Source: Myxococcus stipitatus (GTDB taxonomy: Bacteria; Myxococcota; Myxococcia; Myxococcales; Myxococcaceae). Taken from it: a stretch of DNA of 64,000 bases. How positions within the stretch are numbered: position 1 is the first letter of the stretch; each line of letters opens with the position of its first letter. A model generated the notes under the pieces. The model was not told the origin of the DNA and did not search any database. It was given only the letters and a program-made list of their open reading frames with translations. The position numbers and the translations under genes were made by a program. The stretch spans positions 8,680,001 through 8,744,000 of the forward strand of contig NZ_CP102770.1 in NCBI RefSeq assembly GCF_038561935.1, in the 5' to 3' direction. Shown here one piece after another: positions 53,068 to 63,291 of the stretch.

Positions 53068-54105
53068 ATGAAAGTCGCCGTGCTCACGGGCGGGGGTGAC
53101 TGCCCCGGCCTCAACGCCGTCATCCGTGCCATCGTTCGCCGCGCCACCGCCCACGGTTTCGAGATGATGGGCCTTCGAGACGGCTGGAAGGGCCTGCTCG
53201 AGGACAACCACTTCCGGCTGACCCGGGAGACGACGTCCGGAATCCTCCACCGGGGCGGCACCATCCTGGGCACCTCGCGCGTCAATCCCTTCAAGGTCGA
53301 GAACGGCCTGGAGCGCGTCAAGCGCGCCATCGAGCGCAATGGCATCCACGCCGTCATCGCCATCGGCGGCGAGGGCACGCTGTCGGCGGCCACGCGCATG
53401 TCGCAGGAAGGGCTGCGCATCGTCGGCGTGCCGAAGACCATCGACAACGACCTCAACGGCACGGACTTCACCTTCGGCTTCGACACCGCCGTGGCCATCG
53501 CCACAGAGGCCGTGGACCGGCTGCACTCCACCGCCGAGTCCCACAAGCGCGTCATCGTCTGCGAGGTGATGGGCCGCCACGTCGGCTGGATTGCCACCTA
53601 CGCGGGCATCGCCGGGGGCGCGGACGTCATCCTGGTGCCGGAGATTCCCGCCGACCTGGAGCGCGTCGCCGAGCACATCCAGCGCCGCCACGCGGGCGGG
53701 CGCAGCTTCTCCATCGTCGTGGTGGCGGAGGGCACGCGCATCAAGCTCTCCCCCGAGCAGGGCGAGCAATTGGTCACCAGCGGCGCGCTGGACGAGGCGG
53801 GTCGGCCGCGACTGGGCGGCGTGGGCAACATCGTCGCCCACGAAATCGAGCGGCGCACGGGCTTCGAGACGCGTGTGTCCGTGCTGGGCCACATCCAGCG
53901 TGGCGGCGCGCCCACCGCGCATGACCGCGTGCTGGCCACCCGCTACGGCGTCCACGCCTGCGACATGGTCGCGAACGGCGAGTTCGGGAAGATGGCCGCG
54001 CTCAAGGGCAATGAAATCGTCAGCGTGGACCTCTCCGCGGCGACGAAGGAGCTCAAGCGCGTGCCCAAGGAGTTCTTCGAGGTCGCCCAGGTCTTCTTCG
54101 GCTGA
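53068..54105 (+). CDS. pfkA: 6-phosphofructokinase
   Basis: 345 residues. Motifs: LTGGGDCPGLNAVIRAIV, GTILGTSRVNPF, AIGGEGTLSAA, GVPKTIDNDLNGTDFTFGFDTA and EVMGRHVGWIA. Substrate markers: Gly after GGE (GGEGT) and Lys in PKTIDND. In this family Asp at the first position marks PPi-dependent enzymes, so ATP is predicted, while PKTIDND is shared with PPi enzymes and actinobacterial ATP enzymes. It converts fructose 6-phosphate to fructose 1,6-bisphosphate. Myxobacteria are known to regulate this enzyme with Ser/Thr kinases. Confidence 0.93.
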   Translation: MKVAVLTGGGDCPGLNAVIRAIVRRATAHGFEMMGLRDGWKGLLEDNHFRLTRETTSGILHRGGTILGTSRVNPFKVENGLERVKRAIERNGIHAVIAIGGEGTLSAATRMSQEGLRIVGVPKTIDNDLNGTDFTFGFDTAVAIATEAVDRLHSTAESHKRVIVCEVMGRHVGWIATYAGIAGGADVILVPEIPADLERVAEHIQRRHAGGRSFSIVVVAEGTRIKLSPEQGEQLVTSGALDEAGRPRLGGVGNIVAHEIERRTGFETRVSVLGHIQRGGAPTAHDRVLATRYGVHACDMVANGEFGKMAALKGNEIVSVDLSAATKELKRVPKEFFEVAQVFFG

Positions 54106-54122
54106 CGTGGGGGGCCCCCACG
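54106..54122 (+). terminator. GC-rich palindrome after pfkA
   Basis: CGTGGGGGGCCCCCACG is an almost perfect palindrome immediately after the pfkA stop. The loop would be very small, so terminator activity is uncertain. Confidence 0.35.
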
Positions 54123-54186
54123 CGGGAGCCCGTCGACATCCGGTAGCATCGGTGGCCTTCACCCTCGCAGCGAAGGGACGGTGCCG

Positions 54187-55827
54187 ATGCTTCCTGGACG
54201 CATGATGGACTTCCCGCTCACGCTGACCCATTTCCTGGAGCGCGCTCGCTCGTACTACCCGCGCTCGGAAATCGTCAGCCGCAACCCCGACAAGTCCCTC
54301 CATCGCTACACCTACGCGGACTTCCACCGGCGCACGTGCCAGTTGATGAACGCGCTGAAGCGCCTGGGGGTGAAGCCAGGGGACAGGGTGGCGACGCTGA
54401 GCTGGAACCACCACCGTCACCTGGAGGCCTACTTCGGCATCCCGACGATGGGCGCGGTGGTGCACACGCTGAACCTGCGGCTGCACCCGAACGACCTGGC
54501 GTACATCGCGCGGCACGCGGAGGACTCGGTGGTGCTGGTGGACCGCTCGCTGCTGCCGCTGTTCGAGAAGTTCGCGGCGCAGGTGCCCAGCATCCGCCAC
54601 GTCATCGTCATCCCCGACGCGGGGCCCGCGCCCGAGGGCATGCTGGACTACGAGAAGCTGCTCGCGGCGGAGCCCACGCACTTCGACTGTCCCGCGCTCG
54701 ATGAGAACAGCGCGGCGATGCTCTGTTACACGTCCGGCACCACGGGCAATCCGAAGGGCGTGCTGTACAGCCACCGCTCCATCGTCCTGCACACGCTGGT
54801 GTGCTGCATGAAGGACGTGACGGGTATCGGGGAGCAGGACTCGGTGCTCCCGGTGGTGCCCATGTTCCACGCGGCGGCGTGGGGCCTGCCGTTCGACGCG
54901 CTCCTCACGGGGGCGCGCATCGTCATGCCCGGGCCGAACCTGGACCCGCTGTCGCTGTTGGACCTGATGGCCCAGGAGAAGGTGACGGTGGCGGGCGGCG
55001 TGCCGACCATCTGGCTGGGCATCCTGGCGCTGCTGGACCAGGAGCCCAGGAAGTGGGACCTGAGCGCCGTGCGCACCATGTTGATTGGTGGCTCCGCGGC
55101 GCCGCCGGCGATGATTGACGGCTTCCGCCAGCGCCATGGCCTCATCGTCACGCACGCGTGGGGCATGACGGAGCTCAATCCCGTGGGGACCATGGCCAAG
55201 CTGAAGCAGCAGCTGGTCCAGGCGGATGCGCGGACGCAGCTGGAGGCGCTCAGCACGCAGGGCTTCGCGCTGCCGTACGTGGAGACGCGGACGGTGGGCG
55301 AGGACGGCCAGACGCTCCCCTGGGACGGGAAGACCATGGGCGAGCTGGAGGTGCGCGGCCCCTGGGTGGCCCGCTCCTACTTCGGCGACGAGGGCGCGGA
55401 CCGCTTCACGGCCGACGGCTGGTTCAAGACGGGCGACGTCGTCACGCTGGACGAGCAGGGCTACGTCCGCATCTGCGACCGGAGCAAGGACGTCATCAAG
55501 TCCGGTGGCGAGTGGATTTCGTCGGTGACGCTGGAGAACGCGCTGATGAGCCACCCGGCCGTGCTGGAGGCCGCGGTGTTCGCCGCGCGCCATCCGCACT
55601 GGGGCGAGCGCCCCCTGGCGGCGGTGGTGCTGAAGCAGGGCCAGTCCGCGACGAAGGAGGAGCTGGCCGCGCACCTGTCGAAGCAGTTCGTGAAGTTCTG
55701 GCTGCCGGACGACTACGTCTTCCTGGCCCAGATTCCGCGCACGTCCACGGGCAAGTTCCTGAAGACGAAGCTGCGCGAGGAGCACGGCGACCACCTGCTC
55801 CAGGGCGCCCACACCGCGGCGAGCTAG
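54187..55827 (+). CDS. Long-chain acyl-CoA ligase (AMP-forming)
   Basis: 546 residues from ATG 54187; GTG 54181 is an alternative. Characteristic P-loop-like motif MLCYTSGTTGNPKGVLYSH, then THAWGMTELNPVG, GELEVRGPWVARSYF, DGWFKTGDVVTLDEQGYV (conserved Asp), DRSKDVIKSGGEWIS and near the end RTSTGKFLKTKL (catalytic Lys). It activates a carboxylic acid with ATP and loads CoA. Medium- or long-chain fatty acid is the best guess. Stand-alone gene ending at a strong hairpin. Confidence 0.92.
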   Translation: MLPGRMMDFPLTLTHFLERARSYYPRSEIVSRNPDKSLHRYTYADFHRRTCQLMNALKRLGVKPGDRVATLSWNHHRHLEAYFGIPTMGAVVHTLNLRLHPNDLAYIARHAEDSVVLVDRSLLPLFEKFAAQVPSIRHVIVIPDAGPAPEGMLDYEKLLAAEPTHFDCPALDENSAAMLCYTSGTTGNPKGVLYSHRSIVLHTLVCCMKDVTGIGEQDSVLPVVPMFHAAAWGLPFDALLTGARIVMPGPNLDPLSLLDLMAQEKVTVAGGVPTIWLGILALLDQEPRKWDLSAVRTMLIGGSAAPPAMIDGFRQRHGLIVTHAWGMTELNPVGTMAKLKQQLVQADARTQLEALSTQGFALPYVETRTVGEDGQTLPWDGKTMGELEVRGPWVARSYFGDEGADRFTADGWFKTGDVVTLDEQGYVRICDRSKDVIKSGGEWISSVTLENALMSHPAVLEAAVFAARHPHWGERPLAAVVLKQGQSATKEELAAHLSKQFVKFWLPDDYVFLAQIPRTSTGKFLKTKLREEHGDHLLQGAHTAAS

Positions 55828-55848
55828 CGCGGTCTCCTCGAGCCCCCA

Positions 55849-55877
55849 CGCCGGCCCGGAGCACTCCCGGGCCGGCG
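55849..55877. terminator. Strong bidirectional hairpin
   Basis: CGCCGGCCCGG (55849-55859), 7-base loop and CCGGGCCGGCG (55867-55877): a perfect 11-bp stem between the stop of the acyl-CoA ligase (55827) and that of the opposing hydrolase (55897). Confidence 0.75.
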
Positions 55878-55896
55878 CGGTGTCACTCACGTCCCG

Positions 55897-57894
55897 TCAG
55901 TTCGTGGTGCCCAGGCAGACGCCGCCGCAGGTGGCCTCCACCTTCCCACCGGGCCGCAGGAAGAGGTCCACCTGCTCCCGGCCCTTCGCCTCGCGGCGCA
56001 CGCGCTCGTGCACGGGGTTGTCCTCGGCCGGCAAGGTCGCCACGGTGCCCGGCAGCGGCGAGGGCAGCCCGTAGTCGAACTGCACCAGCGCGGAGCCGTC
56101 CACCGCGCCCTCCAGCGTGGGCAGCTCCGGCACCCGCCACGTCGCGGGGAGCTGCTGCGTGAGGCCCAGCGCGCGGGCGTGGAGCTCCGTGGCGACGTTG
56201 GGCACCTGCGCGTCGCCCAGGCCGTACTGCACCAGCACCCGGCGCGACGACGGGCCTCCGGTGTAGGGGGCCGTCAGCACATGGGGCGCATAGGTGAGCG
56301 GGTCGATGCGGTCGAAGCTCGTCTGCGTCATCGCCGCGAACTTCTGCTGGTCCAGCGCGTCCGGCACCGACTGGGCGATGGCCTGGAGGAACGGCGCGAA
56401 GGGCTTGGCGCGGAACATCATCAGCGAGAAGTCCGCCCCACCCACGCTGAACGCCGCGCGAGACACGTGCGGAGACAGCGCCACGTAGGTGCCGCCCAGG
56501 ATGTGGCCCTGGCTGATGCCGTAGAAGTACGTCTGGTCCGGGTCATAGACGAGCACCCCGTTGTCCTTCAGCTCCGCCAGGTCCTTCAGCGTGCTCCGGG
56601 CCGCGTAGGTGACGGCCATCTGGTTGACCATGCCCTGGTGGACGCGGTCGGTGAAGCGCAGCGTCTGGGCCGGCTGCTGCATCATCGCCCCCATCACCCC
56701 GGGCGCGTCCGCCTGCGACATGCCCCACCAGTCCACCGTCATCACCACCATCTTCGTCGCCTGCACGAAGGGCCGGACGAAGGAGCCGTCCGACTCCGCC
56801 TGGCCTCCGAAAAAGCCGTGCCCGTACTGGAGGAAGCGCACCGGCGCCACGCCCTGGCCCCACACGCTCCGGGGAATCTGGAGGGTGAAGGGCACCTCCG
56901 CCTCGCCGTTGCGCTTCACCCGGCCCTGCGCGTCGCGCGACAGCAGCGCCCCCGGCTGCGCCGTCTCCGTGAAGAGCGGCACGCGCAGCGTCCCCTTGAT
57001 GCGGCGGAAGATGTTCGCGTCCACCTCATCCTTCACCTCCGTCACCGTGACGACGGGCGGCGTGGCCGACAGGGCCTCCATCGCCAGCCGGCGCACGTCG
57101 AGCATGTCCCGGGTGACGTTCTCCTCCGTCTCCGTGGTGAAGTCCCACGCGAGCTGGAGCTCGGCGCGCGCGACACCGGCCGCCTCCAGCGCGGGGAAGA
57201 TGTCCGCCTCATAGCGCTGGGCCAGCGGCGCCAGGAGCGGGTCGCCCTCCGTCTGGCCGTCGCGGATGCGGCGGAAGCCCTCCGGCACCGGCACCGGCGC
57301 GCCGCTCTTCGTCTTCAAGCCTCGCAGCGCGACGATGTAGCGCGTCCCACCGCGCAGCCGCTCCACCGGCCGCAGCAGCAGCGCCCGCCGCGTGTCGTCC
57401 GCCGCACGCGGGTCCAGCTCCGCGAAGTGGAGCACCCCCGTGCGCGCCTGCGCGTCCAGCAGCACCGTGGCCCCCGTCGTCCTCGCCGTGGGCTGCGTCA
57501 CCGTCGGCAGGTTCGCCGCGTCCACACCGCCCGGGAACAGCGCCAGCAGCTGCGACCCATGCGAGTAGCCATCCGCCGGGTGCAGGTCCGTGAAGTCGAA
57601 CGGCACCCCCGCTGGCGTCTTCAGCTTCGCCGCCGCGGTGAGCCTCACGCGCTGCCCCGACGGGAGCGTCGAATCCGCCTGCATGAAGTAATTCGATGGA
57701 TACGGCAACAGGCAGTCATGTTCCGACGCCAGGGGGTTGCAGCCCTCGGGCACCTGGAGCGGGGGCAGCGTGCCCCCGGCGTCCGGTGGGCCTGCATCCG
57801 GCACCCCGGGCTCATCCGAATCCGAGCACGCCGTCAGCGCCAGCACTGACAATGCCAGCACCCACGCGCCACGCTTTCTCAACTGTTCCCACAT
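55897..57894 (-). CDS. Lipoprotein with an alpha/beta-hydrolase-like domain
   Basis: 665 residues. Lipobox LALTACSDSD (Cys about 23), then a Pro/Gly linker. PSNYFMQADSTLPSGQRV and PFDFTDLHPADGYSHGSQLLALFPGGVD mark the N-terminal domain typical of large myxobacterial exported proteins. A hydrolase-like core follows: FLQYGHGFFGGQAESDG and the nucleophile-elbow-like YFYGISQGHILGG (Gly-x-Ser-x-Gly). It ends with paired Cys (TCGGVCLG). Function unproven; an esterase or lipase at the outer membrane is plausible. Divergent side carries no promoter I could define. Confidence 0.82.
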   Translation of the reverse strand: MWEQLRKRGAWVLALSVLALTACSDSDEPGVPDAGPPDAGGTLPPLQVPEGCNPLASEHDCLLPYPSNYFMQADSTLPSGQRVRLTAAAKLKTPAGVPFDFTDLHPADGYSHGSQLLALFPGGVDAANLPTVTQPTARTTGATVLLDAQARTGVLHFAELDPRAADDTRRALLLRPVERLRGGTRYIVALRGLKTKSGAPVPVPEGFRRIRDGQTEGDPLLAPLAQRYEADIFPALEAAGVARAELQLAWDFTTETEENVTRDMLDVRRLAMEALSATPPVVTVTEVKDEVDANIFRRIKGTLRVPLFTETAQPGALLSRDAQGRVKRNGEAEVPFTLQIPRSVWGQGVAPVRFLQYGHGFFGGQAESDGSFVRPFVQATKMVVMTVDWWGMSQADAPGVMGAMMQQPAQTLRFTDRVHQGMVNQMAVTYAARSTLKDLAELKDNGVLVYDPDQTYFYGISQGHILGGTYVALSPHVSRAAFSVGGADFSLMMFRAKPFAPFLQAIAQSVPDALDQQKFAAMTQTSFDRIDPLTYAPHVLTAPYTGGPSSRRVLVQYGLGDAQVPNVATELHARALGLTQQLPATWRVPELPTLEGAVDGSALVQFDYGLPSPLPGTVATLPAEDNPVHERVRREAKGREQVDLFLRPGGKVEATCGGVCLGTTN

Positions 57895-58052
57895 GATTCG
57901 TGGACTCCTCGTGTGAACACAATGATTCGTGTCACGCGAGTGTCACAGGAGATGGCACTCCATCAAAGCATTGTCTTACGACACGCCGCGCCAGACACTC
58001 ACAGCAACAGCGCCAGCCCTTGTCAGGGCTGACGCCGAATTCCTTGCTTGCT

Positions 58053-58406
58053 TCAGATGCCGCAGATTTCACGTGCGAGCGAGATACACGCCTCGATGAA
58101 CTGCTGCGTCGTACAACCGCCGTTCTGGGTGCAGACGATGTCGCCGGTTCCCGGCTCGCTGCACCACTCGAGCGTCACCCAGCAGGCGGCCTGGGACACC
58201 GTGCGCTCGCCCTCGATGTTCTGCTGCGACGTCAGGTTGGCTTCGTTCGTGGCATCCCGCACCATCACGGGCTTTCCATGCAAGGTGGCCTCGTAGCGCG
58301 GTCCCTTGTCCCCGGCGGTCCCTTCCGGTGAAGACATCTCAGGACCACACCCCGCGAGGATTCCAGCGGCAAACCCCGCGACGACCCAGAGCGACAACAC
58401 TTTCAT
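58053..58406 (-). CDS. Small Cys-rich lipoprotein
   Basis: 117 residues from ATG 58406 with AGGAG and 6-base spacing; the longer frame from 58433 is less likely. Signal MKVLSLWVVAGFAAGILAGC gives a clear lipobox (LAGC). The mature part has three Cys pairs (ACWVTLEWC, VCTQNGGC, ACISLAREIC), a compact disulfide-rich fold ending at CGI. No family recognised. On the minus strand, its 5' side faces the 25-bp direct repeats at 58501-58556. Confidence 0.75.
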   Translation of the reverse strand: MKVLSLWVVAGFAAGILAGCGPEMSSPEGTAGDKGPRYEATLHGKPVMVRDATNEANLTSQQNIEGERTVSQAACWVTLEWCSEPGTGDIVCTQNGGCTTQQFIEACISLAREICGI

Positions 58407-58713
58407 CGGGTTCTCCTGGCTGTTGGAGCTCACGGACTCGAGCTCCGATGCCGATATGCGATGTCTGTCTTATTCCCTCCATCGTCGACATCCACTATCT
58501 GAAATCATTCCTGCCACACCTCGCGAACCCTGAAATCCTTCCAGTCACACCTCGCGTTTGCGATTACAGTCCATTCCAATCCCTGCACAGGGACTGCGGG
58601 TCGTGGCCTGGGGGGCCGCCGTCCTCGCACAAGCGTTGCCTGTTGGACGACAGCGGGTGCCGGGGTGGCACCCCGGGCGTCCTCCCAAAATTTCAGGGTA
58701 AGTTGTCGGCACC
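58407..58713. other. Intergenic region with a tandem direct repeat
   Basis: 307 bases between the divergent small lipoprotein and FHA genes. It is more AT-rich than the surroundings near 58450-58580 and holds two 25-bp repeat copies. No further gene is seen. Confidence 0.7.
58501..58556. repeat. Two-copy 25-bp direct repeat with 31-bp period
   Basis: Copies at 58501-58525 and 58532-58556 match at 22 of 25 positions and share the core CACACCTCGCG. They sit about 95 bases upstream of the small lipoprotein start (58406) and 157 bases upstream of the FHA gene. The period of about three helical turns suits a pair of regulator sites on one DNA face. Confidence 0.6.
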
Positions 58714-59250
58714 ATGCCGTCCGTGAAGCAACTGCGCCCGTTCGCCCTGGCAACCCTGGAAGCCTTCCTCGACGCTTCCGGGCCGGTGGTCCTCGTCCAG
58801 CAGCCGCCCGAACCTGTCTTCCAGCAGGTCGCGATGCGGCTGGGTGAGGCGCGCACCGTCGGCATGGCCCACCGCAGCCGGTTGGTGGACCGGCTCTTCG
58901 TGATGCTGCGCGGGTTCGACGCGCTGGAGGTCCACTTCCTCCGCCCGTCCTCGGACCTCCAGGAGTTCACCGTGGGCCGCATGGAGGGCTGCACCCTCGT
59001 CGTCCCGGACCCGTCGGTCTCCAAGCACCACGCCACGCTGCGGTGGCATGAGGCGGCGGGAGACTGCTCGGTCCGGGATGTGGGCTCGATGAACGGCACC
59101 TGGGTCAACACCAACGCGCTCACCGCCGAGCAGGACGTGCTGCTCACGGATGGCGATGCCCTGGGCTTCGGCGACGCCCAGTTCCTCTACCTCCGCACGG
59201 AGACGCTGCACGCCCACCTGCGCATGGCCAGCCCCGGCGCCCGGCGGTGA
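58714..59250 (+). CDS. FHA-domain protein
   Basis: 178 residues. The FHA domain (about 80-150) has FTVGRMEGCTLVVPDPSVSKHHATLRW and DVGSMNGTWVN, with Gly-Arg, Ser-x-x-His and Asn-Gly-Thr features for phosphothreonine binding. The N-terminal 75 residues are non-homologous. FHA proteins bind targets phosphorylated by Ser/Thr kinases, which are numerous in myxobacteria. Possibly cotranscribed with the metallophosphoesterase 140 bases downstream. Confidence 0.92.
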   Translation: MPSVKQLRPFALATLEAFLDASGPVVLVQQPPEPVFQQVAMRLGEARTVGMAHRSRLVDRLFVMLRGFDALEVHFLRPSSDLQEFTVGRMEGCTLVVPDPSVSKHHATLRWHEAAGDCSVRDVGSMNGTWVNTNALTAEQDVLLTDGDALGFGDAQFLYLRTETLHAHLRMASPGARR

Positions 59251-59390
59251 GGCAAGGCAGGCGGGCGGGTGCGTGAGGCCCCCCTGCCCGCCCCCGGTGA
59301 CAGGGGTCTTCCCTACAGTCGCGGACTTCGTGCGGCGAAGCCCTGGGCTCCGCGCTATGACGGTGTCTCCTCCGCGATAGGGAGTCTTGG

Positions 59391-60593
59391 ATGGTCCGGG
59401 CGCTGATCTTCTTCCTTGTCTACGTGGCCGCCGGAGCCACCCTGAAGTCCCTGTGGCCCACCCTGCCTCGGGGGTGGCGCGCGTGGGCGCTCCTGGGAGG
59501 CTCGGCGGTGTCCCTGGGCATCCTCGCACTGCCCCTGGTGCTGCCCACCGCGGACCTGCCCCTCGTCGCGCGCATCTTCGCGGTGGGGTGGACCCTCTCC
59601 GCCGTCATCGTCCTGCTCGCGGGCCTCCCCGTGCTGCTCGTGCGCCGGTGGGTGGAGGGCCGCTCGCGGAAGGCTCCGGAGGCCGCGCCCCTGCTGGAGG
59701 TGCCGCCGGCGACCGCCCCGCTGGCGGGGGCCATGAGCCGCCGCGCGCTCCTGACCCACGCGGGGCGGGCGGTGCCCATGCTCGCGGTGGGGACGAGCAC
59801 GGCGGGCCTCGCGGGAGGCGCCACGGGCTTCAAGGTGAAGACGGTGGAGGTGCGCCTGCCGAACCTGCCCGCGGCGATGGATGGGTTTCGCATCGGCCAG
59901 ATTACCGACGTGCACGTCGGCAACTTCATCGACACCCAGTACCTGCGCGACGCCGTGGCGGCGATGAACGACGCGAAGGTGGACCTCCAGGTGATGACGG
60001 GGGACCTCATCGACGACCTGGAGCAGCTCGACGGCACCATGGCCGCGCTGGAGACGTGCCAGGCACCGCATGGGATGCTGGCCATCCTGGGCAACCACGA
60101 GCACTGGCGCGGGCTGGAGGACATCGTCGCCGCCTATGAGGCCTCGCGCGCTCGGGGGAGCCCGGTGCGCCTGCTGGTGGACGAGTCCCACACCTTGGAG
60201 CACGCCGGGCAGCGCGTGCGTGTCGTCGGCGTGGACTACCCCATCTCCGGCCGCCGGGGCATGCGCGTGAAGCTGGAGCGCATGCTCGAGTCCGCGCAGA
60301 AGGCGTTCCAGGGAGTCTCTCCGGACGAGGTGCTCTTGTGCCTCACCCACCACCCGGACTTCTTCGACCTCGCCGCCGAGCGAGGGGCCCGGCTCACGCT
60401 GGCCGGCCACACCCACGGCGGCCAGGTGGCGTTCTTCGGGCTGCCACTCTTCTGGTTCGTCTTCCAGTACATGCTCGGCCGCTACCGGCGCGGGGACCAC
60501 CAGCTCTACGTGTCCGGGGGCACCGGACACTGGCTGCCCTTCCGTCTGGGCGTGGCGCCCGAGGTGACGGTGCTCACCCTGCGCGCGGTGTGA
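59391..60593 (+). CDS. Membrane-bound metallophosphoesterase (YkuE-like)
   Basis: 400 residues. Three N-terminal membrane segments (about 1-95), then a catalytic domain (about 150-400) with dimetal motifs GQITDVHVGNFID, MTGDLIDD, AILGNHEHW, CLTHHPDFF and LAGHTHGGQ. This layout matches YkuE/YkoQ-like membrane phosphoesterases, some acting on UDP-diacylglucosamine or other envelope lipids. Metal ligands are complete. Its 3' end overlaps the opposing aldolase gene by 20 bases. Confidence 0.92.
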   Translation: MVRALIFFLVYVAAGATLKSLWPTLPRGWRAWALLGGSAVSLGILALPLVLPTADLPLVARIFAVGWTLSAVIVLLAGLPVLLVRRWVEGRSRKAPEAAPLLEVPPATAPLAGAMSRRALLTHAGRAVPMLAVGTSTAGLAGGATGFKVKTVEVRLPNLPAAMDGFRIGQITDVHVGNFIDTQYLRDAVAAMNDAKVDLQVMTGDLIDDLEQLDGTMAALETCQAPHGMLAILGNHEHWRGLEDIVAAYEASRARGSPVRLLVDESHTLEHAGQRVRVVGVDYPISGRRGMRVKLERMLESAQKAFQGVSPDEVLLCLTHHPDFFDLAAERGARLTLAGHTHGGQVAFFGLPLFWFVFQYMLGRYRRGDHQLYVSGGTGHWLPFRLGVAPEVTVLTLRAV

Positions 60594-61221
60594 GGGATTG
60601 CTGCCCGTAGGTCTTGAACTTCTCCAGCACGCGCTCCATCTCCTCCGCGTCGAGGAGCACGGGCTCTCCCACCTGGAGCGCCCGCCAGTACATGGCGGCG
60701 AGGGTCTCCACCTCGACAGCCAGCTTGAAGGCACTGGCCAGGGTGGCCCCCAGCGACAGCATGCCGTGGTTCGCCATCAGGCAGGCCTTCCGGCCCTCCA
60801 GGGCGTCCAGCGCGTTGCGTGCGAGGTCCCCGGTGCCGAACGTCGCGTAGGGTGCGCAGCGGATGTCCGCGCCTCCCGCGGCGGAGACCATGTAGTGGAA
60901 GGCGGGGATGCCTCGGCGCAGGCAGGCCAGCGTGGTGCAGAACATGGAGTGGGCGTGCAGCACGGCGCCGACTTCGGGGCGCGCGGCGAGGATGTCCCGG
61001 TGGAGCTGCCACTCCGAGGAAGGACGGCGGTGTCCCTCGTGCGTGCCGTCCATGCGCATGAGGACGAGGTCCTCCGGAACGAGCACGTCGTAGTCCATGC
61101 CGGTGGGCGTGAGCAGGAAGCCCCCGTCCACGCGCACGCTCAGGTTGCCGGACGTCCCCTGGTTGAGCCCCGCCTCGTTCATCTTCCGGCAGGTGGCAAT
61201 CATGGACTCGCGCAAGGCCAT
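60574..61221 (-). CDS. Class II aldolase, probable 5-deoxyribulose/methylthioribulose-1-phosphate aldolase
   Basis: 215 residues from ATG 61221; GTG 61227 is an alternative overlapping the mtnA stop. Class II aldolase motifs: NQGTSGNLSVRVDGGFLLTPTGM, the SSEWQLH Glu, metal-binding AVLHAHSMFCTTLA and MANHGML. The family includes FucA, AraD and MtnB (a dehydratase). Third gene of the mtnP-mtnA operon with a 2-base gap. In the known DHAP shunt an aldolase in this position splits 5-methylthioribulose- or 5-deoxyribulose-1-phosphate into DHAP and an aldehyde; MtnB is the alternative. FucA-like motifs favour an aldolase. Confidence 0.8.
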   Translation of the reverse strand: MALRESMIATCRKMNEAGLNQGTSGNLSVRVDGGFLLTPTGMDYDVLVPEDLVLMRMDGTHEGHRRPSSEWQLHRDILAARPEVGAVLHAHSMFCTTLACLRRGIPAFHYMVSAAGGADIRCAPYATFGTGDLARNALDALEGRKACLMANHGMLSLGATLASAFKLAVEVETLAAMYWRALQVGEPVLLDAEEMERVLEKFKTYGQQSLTPRAG

Positions 61222-61223
61222 GC

Positions 61224-62326
61224 TCACGCGTGCCTCCTCGCGCGCTCGGGGAAGAGCGCGCGCAGCCCTTCTTCCGAGGCCGCGCAGACGCCGCGCTCGG
61301 TGATGAGCGCGGTCACCAGCCTCGCGGGGGTCACGTCGAAGCCGTAGTTGGCGGTGGGACTGCCCTCGGGGGTCACTCGCACCGTGGCGACTTCTCCCGA
61401 GGAGAGTCGTCCCGTGATGTCGCTGACCTCCGTGCCGTCGCGCTGTTCGATGGGAATCTCCTCCACCCCGTCGCGCAGGCTCCAGTCGATGGAGGGGGAC
61501 GGCAGCGCCACGTAGAAGGGCACGCCGTTGTCCTGGGCCGCGAGGGCCTTGAGGTAGGTGCCAATCTTGTTCGCCACGTCGCCGTGGGCCGTGGTGCGGT
61601 CCGTGCCGACGATGCACAGGTCCACCCGGCCGTGCTGCATGAGGTGGCCCCCGACGTTGTCGGCGATGACGGTGTGCGGGACACCGTGCTGCCCCAGCTC
61701 CCAGGCGGTGAGCGAGGCACCCTGGTTGCGAGGACGCGTCTCGTCCACCCAGACATGCACGGGCAGGCCCGCGTCGTGCGCCAGGTAGACGGGCGACAGG
61801 GCCGTGCCCCAGTCCACCGTCGCGAGCCAGCCCGCGTTGCAGTGCGTGAGGACCTCCAGACGCCCGCGCCGCCCCTTCCGCTCCCAGGCGGCCTCCAGCA
61901 GCTTCAGGCCATGGCCTCCGAGGGCGCGGTTGATGGCCACGTCCTCGTCGCACAGCTCGGCGGCGCGGCGCTGCGCGGCGGCGACTCGGTGCGAGGCAGG
62001 CAGCGGCGCGAGCAGGCGGCGCATCTCGTCCAGGGCCCAGTGCAGATTGATGGCGGTGGGGCGGGTGTCTCCGAGGACGGCGAGCGCCCGCGTCAGCGCC
62101 GCATCCGAGGCGTCCTCGCGCAATGCCAGCCAGACACCATGGGCCGCGGTGGCGCCGATGAGCGGGGCGCCTCGGACCTGCATGGCGCGGATGGCGTGTG
62201 CGGCTTCGTCGAGCGTGGTGAGGCGGGCGGTGACGAAGGCGTGAGGCAGGCGCGTCTGGTCGATGATGCCCACCGCCTGTCCATCGGGCTCCAGCCAGAG
62301 GGTCCGCGTGGGCTTCCCATGGACCT

Positions 62327-62330
<4 letters not shown>
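61224..62330 (-). CDS. mtnA: S-methyl-5-thioribose-1-phosphate isomerase
   Basis: 368 residues from ATG 62330, which overlaps the mtnP stop (ATGA); an in-frame upstream start at 62444 lies inside mtnP. MtnA/eIF2B-like motifs: QVRGAPLIGATAAHGVWLA, THCNAGWLATVDWGTALS, WVDETRPRNQGASLTAWEL, IVGTDRTTAHGDVANKIGTY and the catalytic-Cys/Asp regions. It isomerises methylthioribose-1-phosphate to methylthioribulose-1-phosphate. Distantly related eIF2B-like subunits are excluded by the motif order and by mtnP next door. Confidence 0.95.
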
Positions 62331-63211
<881 letters not shown>

Positions 63212-63256
63212 GGCGCGCGAGCCTAGCAGCCTCGCCTCCTCGAAAAGGTCCACGGA

Positions 63257-63284
63257 TTGACACGTGTGTGCGCGGCCACATATT
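63257..63284 (+). promoter_or_regulatory. Sigma-70-type promoter, nearly leaderless, before the ArsR gene
   Basis: TTGACA (63257-63262) and CATATT (63279-63284) are 16 bases apart. A start site about 7 bases on would fall at or just before the ATG at 63292, so the mRNA may be leaderless. This is the clearest -35 box in the window. Confidence 0.6.
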
Positions 63285-63291
63285 GAACCGC

